From JAJDUF01 sp965238265 (GTDB lineage: Bacteria > Chloroflexota > UBA11872 > UBA12225 > JAJDUF01): a DNA stretch of 64,000 bases. The stretch lies in NCBI GenBank assembly GCA_965238265.1, contig OZ250185.1, positions 3,162,001 through 3,226,000 of the forward strand. The letters are read 5' to 3'. The translations under genes were made by a program, and so were the position numbers. Numbering within the stretch: position 1 is the stretch's first letter; each line of letters begins with the position of its first letter. Of this stretch, positions 57,005 to 64,000 are shown piece after piece. The notes under the pieces were generated by a model. It was not told the origin of the DNA. It ran no database searches and saw only the letters and a list, made by a program, of their open reading frames with translations.

Positions 57005-58357
57005 ATGGTGACGATGAGCGGTGAGTTGGCGCTGCTCGGTGGCACGCCGGAGGTGACTAGCCCGATCCCGCTATGGCCAGCGGTCGGCGATGGCGAGATT
57101 GACGCCGTGGTGGCGGCGCTGCACTGCTCGCGCAGTGACGTGCAGTACCTCAACTCCATGCCGGGTGGTGGCCCCGTCGCGGCGTTGGAAGAGCAGTTCG
57201 CTGGGCATTTCGGTGTCCGATACGCTATCGCGTCCGCCTCCGGCGCGGCCTCGCTGCACATGGCGCTGTACGCGGTCGGGGTCGAGGCCGGCGACGAGGT
57301 GATCGTCTCGCCGTACACGTGGGGGCAGACGGTCTCGCCCATCCTGAATCAGGGTGCGATCCCGGTATTCGCGGACATCGAGCGGGAGACCTATACGCTC
57401 GATCCGCAGGCGGTCGAGGCGCAGATCACGCCCTATACGAAGGCTATTCTAGTCGTTCACATCTTCGGTCAGCCGGCCGATATGGACGGTCTCCTCGCCG
57501 TCGCGCGGCGGCACGGGCTGCCCGTGATCGAGGATTGCGCCCAAGCGACGGGTGGTCGCTATCGGGGGCAGTACGTGGGCACGCTCGCCGACGTGGGCTG
57601 CTTCAGCTTCGGCGACGGTAAGCAGATCATCGGCGGCGACGGCGGGATGGTGCTGACCAACGATGCGGGAATCTACGAGCGGGCGTGCGCGATCGGCTCC
57701 CACCCGGCACGCCAGGAGCGCGATATTCAGGACCCGGCGCTCACGCCGTACATTGACAGCCTGACGTACACCTACCGCATTCACCCGCTGGCGGCAGTCA
57801 TCATCCGGGAGCAGCTTCGGCACATGGATGCTTGGAACGCCGAGCGGCGAGCCAATCACGAGCGGCTGTCGCAGGGACTCGCTGGCGTGCCGGGGCTTCG
57901 TCCAGTGGCGGAGACGCCCGGCGGCGAGCACGTCTACCATCGCCACAGCCCTACCTTAGTCCCAGACGAATTGGGCGGGGTGGATCGCGCGACCATCGTG
58001 GCGGCGTTAGAGGCGGAAGGCGTGCCCGCCAACCTGGGCTACGTGCGTCAGCCGATCCACCTACGGCCGCGGCTCCAGGATCGCGCGTACTTCTTCGGAC
58101 GGCAGTATCCTTGGGCCGCCCATCGCAGTGGTCGGGGCGCGGACGCGGTGGCGTACTGCGCCGGGGACTGCCCGGTCGCCGAGCAACGCTGCGCCACCGA
58201 GGAGCTCGACCTGCTCGGCATGACGGCGCCGGCCTGGCGTGGCGATCTGCGCGAACTGGTGGACCAGCACGTGCGCGCAGTGCAGAAGGTCTTCGAGCCG
58301 GCCAACCTCGCGGCGCTCCGGGACTGGGAGCGCTCACAAACCGGCGACAGTGACTAG
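57005..58357 (+). CDS. DegT/DnrJ/EryC1/StrS-family aminotransferase
   Basis: 450 aa. PLP-dependent sugar aminotransferase motifs: RYAIASASGAASLHMALYA, DEVIVSPYTWGQTVSPILN, PVIEDCAQATGGRYRG and the PLP lysine in CFSFGDGKQIIGGDGGMVL. The C-terminus is longer than the usual 370-400 residues. ATG at 57005 with GGGAG upstream; an ATG three codons later is possible. Such enzymes transfer an amino group to keto-sugars, or act as dehydratases. In this cluster it could aminate a ketose produced by a Gfo/Idh/MocA enzyme. Confidence 0.9.
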   Translation: MVTMSGELALLGGTPEVTSPIPLWPAVGDGEIDAVVAALHCSRSDVQYLNSMPGGGPVAALEEQFAGHFGVRYAIASASGAASLHMALYAVGVEAGDEVIVSPYTWGQTVSPILNQGAIPVFADIERETYTLDPQAVEAQITPYTKAILVVHIFGQPADMDGLLAVARRHGLPVIEDCAQATGGRYRGQYVGTLADVGCFSFGDGKQIIGGDGGMVLTNDAGIYERACAIGSHPARQERDIQDPALTPYIDSLTYTYRIHPLAAVIIREQLRHMDAWNAERRANHERLSQGLAGVPGLRPVAETPGGEHVYHRHSPTLVPDELGGVDRATIVAALEAEGVPANLGYVRQPIHLRPRLQDRAYFFGRQYPWAAHRSGRGADAVAYCAGDCPVAEQRCATEELDLLGMTAPAWRGDLRELVDQHVRAVQKVFEPANLAALRDWERSQTGDSD

Positions 58358-58491
58358 GTTTGGAATCCGGGGCTAGAGGGGAGCCGGTATTGCACCTAAC
58401 CCCCGGCCCCTTCCCTCCAGGGCAGGGGGGTTGGGGGTAGGTGTCGTGGCCCCCGCTCTAGCCCACATCGGGTATAGGCAAGGAGGAGATC
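58358..58491. repeat. Copy of the CTAACCCCCGGCCCC repeat
   Basis: CACCTAACCCCCGGCCCCTT at about 58394, with a degenerate second arm GGCAGGGGGGTTGGGGGTAG. No gene. Confidence 0.6.
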
Positions 58492-59598
58492 GTGGGAATG
58501 CAACCGCCCCACCTAGAGCACAGCGTCATCCGCAAGCAGGCCGGCACGTATGCTGCCTTTCCCGTGCTGGAGCTACTCGCCGATGGCCGCTTGGCCGTGG
58601 CCTATCTGTCCAATGACGCCAACAGCAGGGACCACTACGGGTTCGGCGACTGGACCGTCGTGACCTCGGCCGACGGCGGCGCTACCTTTACCCCCGCCGC
58701 GCCGGACGACCTGAGCGTCCCCTTCAACTGGCCGGGCACCTCCCCACGCGAACGCTATGACCGCTTCGCGGCCCGGATGCCGTCCGGCACATTGGTCGCC
58801 GCGGGCGGGGTCGGGTTCGAGGAAGCGCCGGCGGACCACGTCCCAGAGGCGAAAGCGGCGGGGCGACTGGTCGCGGTACACCCGTTGCGCGACGACTCGA
58901 TGGTCCTGCTCGGTGGCAACCGCGTGTTCGTGCAGCGGTCCCACGATGGCGGCCGGACGTGGGAGCGCCAGGAGTGGGAGGTGCCGGGCGCGCACCGACT
59001 GAACGGCTTTCCCCGCTCGACCGTCCTGGCGGATGGGACCATTCTGGCTCCACTCTACGATGGGGGGGACATCGAGGCCGACCGCGCGCGAGTGCTGGTA
59101 TACCGCTCGACAGACAATGAGGCAAGCTGGCAACTCCGCCTGGTGGGCAGCGGGGCGAGCGCGGGGTACGGCGACGAATCGGCGCTGGTGGAAACGGAAC
59201 CGGGCCGCGTGCTCTGCCTGATCCGCAAGGCGCCGCAGCGTCTGCTCGAGTGCTGGTCGGACGATGGCGGGCGCACCTGGTCACAGGCGACCTACACCGA
59301 CATTTGGGGCTATCCGCCGCACCTGCTGAAGCTGCGCGATGGCCGGATACTGTGCTCCTACGGCCACCGGCGAGGCCCGCTCGGCGTGCAAGCGGTCATC
59401 AGCGCCGATGGCGGCCGTAGCTGGGACCTCGACCACCGGGCGATCCTGCGCGCTGACGGTGAGACGATGGATTTGGGTTATCCGCTGTCGGTGCAGCTGC
59501 CGGACGACAGCATCTTCACGGTCTACTACATGACCATCGGCGGTATCACGCATCGGTCGCCGCATGTCGCCGCTACACGCTGGCAGCTACCCTGGTAG
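58492..59598 (+). CDS. Second BNR/sialidase-like propeller protein
   Basis: 368 aa from a GTG at 58492 (AAGGAGGAG 4 nt upstream; an ATG two codons later is possible). Asp-box-like repeats: SADGGATFT, SHDGGRTWER, STDNEASWQ, SDDGGRTWSQ and SADGGRSWD. No signal peptide. It is similar in size and repeat number to the protein at 54545 and probably a paralogue. It opens a short run with the frameshifted TIM-barrel gene. Exo-sialidase activity is not established; a glycan-binding or hydrolase role is inferred. Confidence 0.82.
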   Translation: MGMQPPHLEHSVIRKQAGTYAAFPVLELLADGRLAVAYLSNDANSRDHYGFGDWTVVTSADGGATFTPAAPDDLSVPFNWPGTSPRERYDRFAARMPSGTLVAAGGVGFEEAPADHVPEAKAAGRLVAVHPLRDDSMVLLGGNRVFVQRSHDGGRTWERQEWEVPGAHRLNGFPRSTVLADGTILAPLYDGGDIEADRARVLVYRSTDNEASWQLRLVGSGASAGYGDESALVETEPGRVLCLIRKAPQRLLECWSDDGGRTWSQATYTDIWGYPPHLLKLRDGRILCSYGHRRGPLGVQAVISADGGRSWDLDHRAILRADGETMDLGYPLSVQLPDDSIFTVYYMTIGGITHRSPHVAATRWQLPW

Positions 59599-59689
59599 GC
59601 ACGGCCGATGGCCGGCGCCACTCGACCGAGGCGGGGTTGAGCGGCCGGTGTGGCGCTACGCTTGGAATCCCCCGCAAAGGAGCGCAAGA

Positions 59690-60542
59690 ATGTCCGGAGC
59701 TTCGAGCCAACCCGACTACCTGACAACGGTCGCCATCCCAGCCGACATAGTGGCCGAACTGGGCTTCGGTGTGGAAGCGGCCATGAACGCTGCCGGGGAG
59801 GTGGCCCTGCCGGCAGGCCATGCTCCCTACCTGTTCAGCGTGCATTTGCCCGCGGGTGACGACTACCGGACGCCTCAACGTCGGGGCCTTCGACGCGGCC
59901 CGCCGCGAGGTGAGCATCGGGACCGTGCAGCACGCTATTGACGCCGCGTGCGATGCCGGCGCGACACGTGGCGTCATCCACTCGATGGGCATTGTGTCCG
60001 CCGAAGGAGCGGAGGTCGGCGACTGGGACCGCGCGGTGGCGGGGCTACAGCGGATCGCGGACCACGCCCGGACGCGGGACTTCGACCTCGTGCTGGAGAA
60101 CGTCGTGTTCTACTGGACCTCCGTGCCGGCGCACATTCCGGCGGAGCGGGCCGACCGCAGCCAGTGTCTCTACCAGTTGGGCCGCGACCCGCAGGAGTGG
60201 CGGCAGCTGTGGGCGGCGATTGACCGCGACAACGTGCGACTCTGCCTGGATACGAGTCACGCGACGACGTGCGCGGTGGCCACGAGCGACCTTGCAGAGC
60301 AGATGCGGCGCGTGCATGAGTTCCTCGATGTCGGTGGGGACCTGATTACGCACGTCCACTGGTCGGATAACTATCTCGGCGGGCATCGTGGTCGTAACGA
60401 CTCGCACCTGCACGTGGGGCAGGGAACGCTGCCGCGCCCCTTCCACGCACGGGTCAAGCGGCTCGCGGCGGTGAAGCACCTGGAGCACCAGAGCACCGTC
60501 GAGGAGCTACGGGCTGAGTTAGCGTACATCGAGCAGCTTTGA
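59690..60542 (+). pseudogene. Xylose isomerase-like TIM-barrel protein, frameshifted
   Basis: The ATG at 59690 (AAAGGAG upstream) opens a frame reading VAELGFGVEAAMNAAGEVA and YLFSVHLPAGDDYRTP. The sense then moves to another frame near 59865-59875 (RLNVGAFDAARREVSIGTVQ) and runs to 60542. The second part has barrel metal-site segments: DLVLENVVFYW (Glu), RLCLDTSHA (Asp/His) and LITHVHWSDNYLGG (His, Asp). Restoring one base would give about 283 aa, the size of sugar isomerase/epimerase-like proteins. It is either a recent pseudogene or a sequencing error. Confidence 0.8.
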
Positions 60543-60655
60543 TGTAGCGAGGTCGCGCTCAACTCATATCTGGATTGGCGATCCGCTTTCGCGCCATTGC
60601 ATCATTGTCCGTCAAGGGCGGGCCTTGGCCAGACTCAGGACACACCCGCTACGAA

Positions 60656-60675
60656 TGGTAGTAGATATACTACCA
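60656..60675. promoter_or_regulatory. Operator-like palindrome upstream of hicAB
   Basis: TGGTAGTA-GATA-TACTACCA, perfect 8-bp arms, 56 bp before the hicA GTG. It is the expected place for HicB autorepression and overlaps the only AT-rich patch, which may carry the -10 box (GATATAC). Confidence 0.6.
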
Positions 60676-60730
60676 CATAGATGGTGACAGGCTACGGCTC
60701 AGAGCGCGGATCGTCCAGCGACCCAACGCG

Positions 60731-60916
60731 GTGCGGTACCGTGAGCTGGAGCGGTTGCTCGAGGCCTACGGTTGGGTAGCCCGCCGCGGGAAGGGGAGTC
60801 ACCGCGTGTTCACGCGCCAGTCGCAGTCCATCACAGTCCCCTACCGGCGCGGTCACGTATTGCCGGTGTATGTGCGTCAGGTGCTCGCGGCGTGCAAGGA
60901 GGAGCACGATGGGTAA
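60731..60916 (+). CDS. hicA: HicA-type mRNA interferase toxin
   Basis: 61 aa from a GTG. HicA pattern: RELERLLEAYGWVARRGKGS, then HRVFTRQSQSITVPYRRG with the catalytic His in GSHRVF. The fold is a small dsRNA-binding-like domain that cleaves mRNA. It overlaps the downstream HicB gene by 8 bp, the classic toxin-first order of hicAB. Regulation by the palindrome at 60656-60675 is inferred. Confidence 0.9.
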   Translation: MRYRELERLLEAYGWVARRGKGSHRVFTRQSQSITVPYRRGHVLPVYVRQVLAACKEEHDG

Positions 60917-61328
60917 GATGACGCAAGACGCCCCACTCGTAGCAGAGAGTCCACCCGTGCCTCCGGAGATTGCCGCCCAGGTAGAGGCCTACATGCACAA
61001 GCCGTATCACAAGGTCATCTCCGGTGATCGTGACGAAGGGTTCCTGGTACAGGTCGTCGAGCTACCCGGTTGCATGACGGCTGCCGAGACGGAGGCCGAG
61101 GCCCTCGCACAGCTGCCGGAGGCCATGTCCCTGTGGCTAGAGACGATGCTGCTGGACGGCAATCCTATCCCTGAGCCGGACACCGAGCCGACGTACAGCG
61201 GTCGGCTGCACGTGCGGATGCCCAAAAGCCTGCACGAGCGTCTGGTTCACCAGGCGGAGCGCGAGGGGACGAGTCTCAATCAGTGGATCGTGACACTGCT
61301 GGCGCAGGGCGCCGGTGCCACCGGTTGA
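60909..61328 (+). CDS. hicB: HicB-type antitoxin
   Basis: 139 aa. Partial RNase H-like HicB fold (YHKVISGDRDEGFLVQVVEL, then PGCMTAAETEAEALAQLPEA) and a C-terminal ribbon-helix-helix DNA-binding domain (GRLHVRMPKSLHERLVHQAE, then REGTSLNQWIVTLL). It neutralises HicA and should repress the operon. The ATG at 60909 overlaps the hicA stop. Confidence 0.92.
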   Translation: MGKMTQDAPLVAESPPVPPEIAAQVEAYMHKPYHKVISGDRDEGFLVQVVELPGCMTAAETEAEALAQLPEAMSLWLETMLLDGNPIPEPDTEPTYSGRLHVRMPKSLHERLVHQAEREGTSLNQWIVTLLAQGAGATG

Positions 61329-61395
61329 ACGGCGGCGATCCGCCGCCTGCCAGGCGAGCACGGCGCTGGGCGATCACGTTGGGAGGAGCCTTGCA

Positions 61396-62808
61396 ATGAC
61401 AACTACGCCCGCCACGCTGACCGAACCTATCACCTCCGAGCCGCCGCTCCCGGCGTCGGTCGCGGCGCTGGAAGCCGACTATGCCGCCCGTAACCCGCGG
61501 TCGCGGCGGCAGTATGAGCTGGGCCGTACCGTCATGCCCGGCGGGGTGGCTAAAGGCGCGTACTTCAACAAGCCGTATCCGCTCTTCCTGGTCTCCGGCG
61601 AGGGGTGCTACGTGACGACGCTGGACGGCCAGCGGCTGCTCGACTGCGCCAACCACCACACGGCGGGCGTGCTCGGACACCGGCATCCGGCCGTGATGGA
61701 GGCGGTGCGGGAGCAGCTGGCGCAGGGGGTCGCGTTGGGTGGGCCGACGACGGTGGAGTACGAGCTGGCGCGGGAGCTGACGCAGCGGGTGCTGTCGCTG
61801 GAGCGGGTGCGGTTCACCGGGTCCGGGGGCGAGGCGGCCCAGAACGTCCTGCGGCTCGTGCGCGGGTGGACGGGACGCCCCAAGATCGCCAAGTTCGAGG
61901 GGGCGTTTCACGGCCGGGTAGACGCGCTGGAAATCAGCGTCAGCCCGCCGCTCGACCGGGCCGGCACCCAAGCCGCGCCGCAGGCGGTGCCGCAGGGGCG
62001 GGGGTTTGTGCGAGGCGCGGCTGAGGATACGGTGATTCTGCCCTACAACCGGCCGCAGGCGGTGGCGCGGCTGTTGGAACAGCACCGCGACGAGCTGGCG
62101 GCGGTGTGGCTCGATCCGCGCGCGGGCATCCTGACCGGTGATCGGGAGTTCATCCGGTACATGCGGCGGATTACGGCCGACCTCGACCTGCTGCTGGTGA
62201 TGGATGAGGTGGTGTCGTTCCGCGTGGGGCCGGGCGGACTGCAAGCGCAGTGCGGCATCAGCCCCGATCTGACCACGTTCGGCAAGATCATCGGGGGCGG
62301 CTTTCCGGTGGGCGCGTTCGGGGGGCGGGCCGACTTGATGGACCTGCTGGACGACGCGCGGGGCAGCACTGGCTACATGCACAGCGGCACGTTCCACGGC
62401 CACCCGGTCTCGCTGGCCGCGGGGCTGGCCACGCTGCGGACGCTGACGCCGGCGGCCTATCGCCACCTGACGGCGCTGGGCGATGAGCTACGTGCGGAAG
62501 CCAACGCCCTGTTCGCGCGGCGGGGGGTGGCGGCGCAGGCCGTGGGCGACGGATCGCTCTTCGGCTTCCACTTTACGGCGGAGCCGTTGCGCGATTACCG
62601 CTCCCTGGCCACCGCGGACGGTGAGCAGGCGTATCGCGTGTTCTTGCAGCTCTTGGCGCAGGGCATCATGCTGTCGTCGGGCCTGAGCATGTGTGCGCTC
62701 TCGCTGCCGATGGACCGGTCGCACGTGGCGGCGGTGGTGGCAGCGTTAGAGCAGATGGACCTAACCCCCGGCCCCTTCCCTGGCAGGGAAGGGGAGTCAA
62801 GGCGGTGA
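61396..62808 (+). CDS. Class III aminotransferase, glutamate-1-semialdehyde aminomutase-like, with repeat-derived C-terminus
   Basis: 470 aa from the ATG at 61396 (GGGAGGAG 7 nt upstream). HemL-like layout: PGGVAKGAYFNKPYP, VRFTGSGGEAAQNVLRLVRG, KFEGAFHGRVDALE, VMDEVVSFRVGPGG and the PLP lysine in TTFGKIIGGGFPVGAFGGR. It is probably a catabolic or sugar-related aminotransferase rather than true HemL, given the cluster. After VVAALEQMD the protein reads LTPGPFPGREGESRR, a translation of the CTAACCCCCGGCCCC repeat, which also supplies the stop. The natural end has thus been replaced. Confidence 0.88.
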   Translation: MTTTPATLTEPITSEPPLPASVAALEADYAARNPRSRRQYELGRTVMPGGVAKGAYFNKPYPLFLVSGEGCYVTTLDGQRLLDCANHHTAGVLGHRHPAVMEAVREQLAQGVALGGPTTVEYELARELTQRVLSLERVRFTGSGGEAAQNVLRLVRGWTGRPKIAKFEGAFHGRVDALEISVSPPLDRAGTQAAPQAVPQGRGFVRGAAEDTVILPYNRPQAVARLLEQHRDELAAVWLDPRAGILTGDREFIRYMRRITADLDLLLVMDEVVSFRVGPGGLQAQCGISPDLTTFGKIIGGGFPVGAFGGRADLMDLLDDARGSTGYMHSGTFHGHPVSLAAGLATLRTLTPAAYRHLTALGDELRAEANALFARRGVAAQAVGDGSLFGFHFTAEPLRDYRSLATADGEQAYRVFLQLLAQGIMLSSGLSMCALSLPMDRSHVAAVVAALEQMDLTPGPFPGREGESRR

Positions 62809-63182
62809 GCCTCACCCCCCGGCCCCCTCTCCACCATGTAGAGAGGGAGTGGATTCCCGCTTTCGCGGGAATGACGGGATGGGGAGCTGGATTGCGGCTT
62901 CCGCCGCAATGACGAGGCGGCGGGGCGCGGGAGGGGTGCTGGAGGGGGAAGCCGGTGCCCGCGGTGGAGCAGGGCCGCGGGCGGGGCGGTACCTGGATAG
63001 CAGGATGCACTTGGTGGGTGGTGGAGCGGGCGGTGGTGCTGTCTGGGCGACCGGACGCCCGCGGAAGTCTTCTGGAACGAGTGTGTGAATCCACCTTCCC
63101 GCTTGCGCAGTGACTCCATCGTTACCAGCCTGGGAGGGCCGGTTTTTGGATTCCCGCTTTCGCGGGAATGACGATTTCACAC
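62758..63182. repeat. Dense cluster of four dispersed repeats
   Basis: CTAACCCCCGGCCCCTTCCC at 62761, ATTCCCGCTTTCGCGGGAAT at about 62853 and again at about 63151, and ATTGCGGCTTCCGCCGCAAT at about 62892. No gene is supported in this stretch. Confidence 0.7.
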
Positions 63183-63380
63183 CGGTCTCCTGGCGCCGGA
63201 ATGACGAGGCGGTGGAGCGGGATTGCGGGTAGGTGGGAGTGTGGGACGACGCGGCGCGGTTGTTCGCGGTGTTCTGTTGGGATGGCGGGTAGATGAGGGT
63301 GTTGGGAGTGGCAGGGACGCGGGGCAAGGTTACCTGGAGCAGCCGGCTCACGTGGGCCGGCAAGGCGGCGGTGGCGATAG
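63183..63380. other. Intergenic, nothing identified
   Basis: GC-rich sequence with open frames on both strands but no ribosome sites, domains or repeats beyond a GCCGGAATGACGAGGCGG segment at about 63196. Confidence 0.35.
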
Positions 63381-63382
63381 GG

Positions 63383-63745
63383 GTGGCACTCAGACAGTCA
63401 TGACCCGGCGCCCCGGCCGTGACGGCCAGGGGTACGTCATGACCCGTTGCCGGCGGGGCGGCACTCAGGCGGCCATGCCTCGCTGCACGTTGCGCGGTGG
63501 GAAATCGGCCCTGACCCGGCACCTGTGGGTGCCGGGCGCCGGACCAGTGGTAGTCCACCGCCCGCTGCGCGGCGGGGGGTCGCTCATGACCCGGTGCGCG
63601 CAAGGCGGCACTCAGACAGTGCTGACCCGGCGCCCCCGCCGTAATGGCGAGGGGTACGTCAGCACCCGGTGCCCCTGAGTCGGCACTCAGTCGGCCATGC
63701 CTCGCCGCGCGCTGGGCGGCGAGAGGTCTGCCATGACCCGGTGCC
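63383..63745. repeat. Degenerate tandem array of about 74-bp units
   Basis: GGCACTCAG recurs at 63385, 63460, 63607 and 63682 (spacings 75, 147 and 75), and a TGACCCGGYGCC-like segment recurs about seven times. Units at 63383 and 63607 agree over nearly 70 bp, as do those at 63455 and 63676, so a two-unit block of about 222-224 bp is itself repeated. Open minus-strand frames across it reflect GC bias. Confidence 0.7.
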
Positions 63746-64000
63746 CTCGGCTGGGTGGCTTTGCCACCGTCGTTGGTTGACACGATAATACGTGTACGTC
63801 CCTGCCGGGCGGTGCCCGGTGCTCCAGGATGGTCTTGCATCTGCCACTCCCAATCAGGGGGGGTATATTGGCTGGGGGTGGGGGAAAGACAACGGCCTGG
63901 GGGGCGGGCTGCGCGGAAGGGTCATTAGCCACAGAGCACACAGAGAGCACAGAGTGGGGGATGGACTGCGGCTTGCGCCGCAATGACGAGGGGGCGGGAG
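63746..64000. other. Repeat-bearing right end of window
   Basis: An AT-rich patch TTGACACGATAATACGTGTA at 63777 could hold a promoter. CACAGAGCACACAGAGAGCA at about 63932 matches inversely the segment at 37970, and ACTGCGGCTTGCGCCGCAAT lies at about 63964. No gene seen. Confidence 0.4.

Noticed and set aside
63383..63745. CRISPR array
   Set aside because: Units are long, degenerate and contiguous; there are no identical short repeats with unique spacers and no cas genes.
62812..63840. 342-codon minus-strand frame at the right end
   Set aside because: It spans four dispersed repeats and the 74-bp array, has no ribosome site and no domain; open only because of base composition.

Overview
This 64 kb window is GC-rich bacterial chromosome. 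It is most consistent with a Chloroflexota (Thermomicrobia-like or related) genome, although no marker gene settles that. Supporting points are a DUF951 protein beside pyrF, an ImuB-DnaE2 mutasome under a GAAC-N4-GTTC type LexA operator, PQQ-like propeller and BNR/sialidase-like proteins, many Gfo/Idh/MocA oxidoreductases, and abundant short palindromic intergenic repeats with cores such as TTCCCGCTTTCGCGGGAATGAC. No rRNA, tRNA or CRISPR array was recognised.

Region 1 (1-9115) is housekeeping DNA, all on the minus strand: a partial HlyD-type efflux adaptor lipoprotein, an MFS exporter, DUF951, pyrF, a frameshifted P-loop kinase remnant, a secreted PQQ-like propeller protein, an FKBP lipoprotein and an ABC exporter.

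Region 2 (about 9150-31700) is a long accessory and defence region. It opens with truncated fragments (a solute-binding protein and a type ISP restriction enzyme). These are followed by a lower-GC block holding an IS1595-type transposase, a 56-aa protein and a CAP-domain protein, each behind a canonical sigma70 promoter and separated by strong hairpins. Next come a TPR protein with a 54-bp tandem repeat, paralogous small membrane ORFs and an intact tyrosine recombinase. Degraded copies of the same recombinase lie at 12.7 and 27.6 kb. An 8.1-kb island bounded by 121/123-bp near-identical direct repeats (17453-17573 and 25672-25794) carries a PLD-SNF2 helicase, an Eco57I-like adenine methylase with a VELK nuclease-like N-terminus, a separate 62-aa C-terminal-tail protein and a PIN/DUF104 toxin-antitoxin pair. 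Beyond it lie a HTH/coiled-coil protein, small accessory ORFs, an HNH nuclease and a compact CBASS operon (CD-NTase, stand-alone E2-like protein, single-TM putative effector), ending at an IS630 remnant.

Region 3 (31.6-47.2 kb) starts with an SOS-controlled imuB-dnaE2 operon and a truncated SRAP gene. It continues with a NarL-type regulator lacking its phosphoacceptor Asp, GlcD-type oxidase, a NYN-domain protein, GNAT and 2-hydroxyacid dehydrogenase genes, a Trm112-like protein, a two-gene membrane/periplasmic unit and a flavoprotein.

Region 4 (47.4-62.8 kb) holds a VapBC-like pair, then a mostly plus-strand catabolic cluster: four Gfo/Idh/MocA proteins, an orphan amino-acid binding lipoprotein, an SDR epimerase, two BNR/sialidase-like proteins, a DegT aminotransferase, a frameshifted TIM-barrel protein, HicAB and a HemL-like aminotransferase whose C-terminus runs into a dispersed repeat. 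The last 1.2 kb (62.8-64.0 kb) is repeat-rich and apparently non-coding, with a degenerate array of about 74-bp units.
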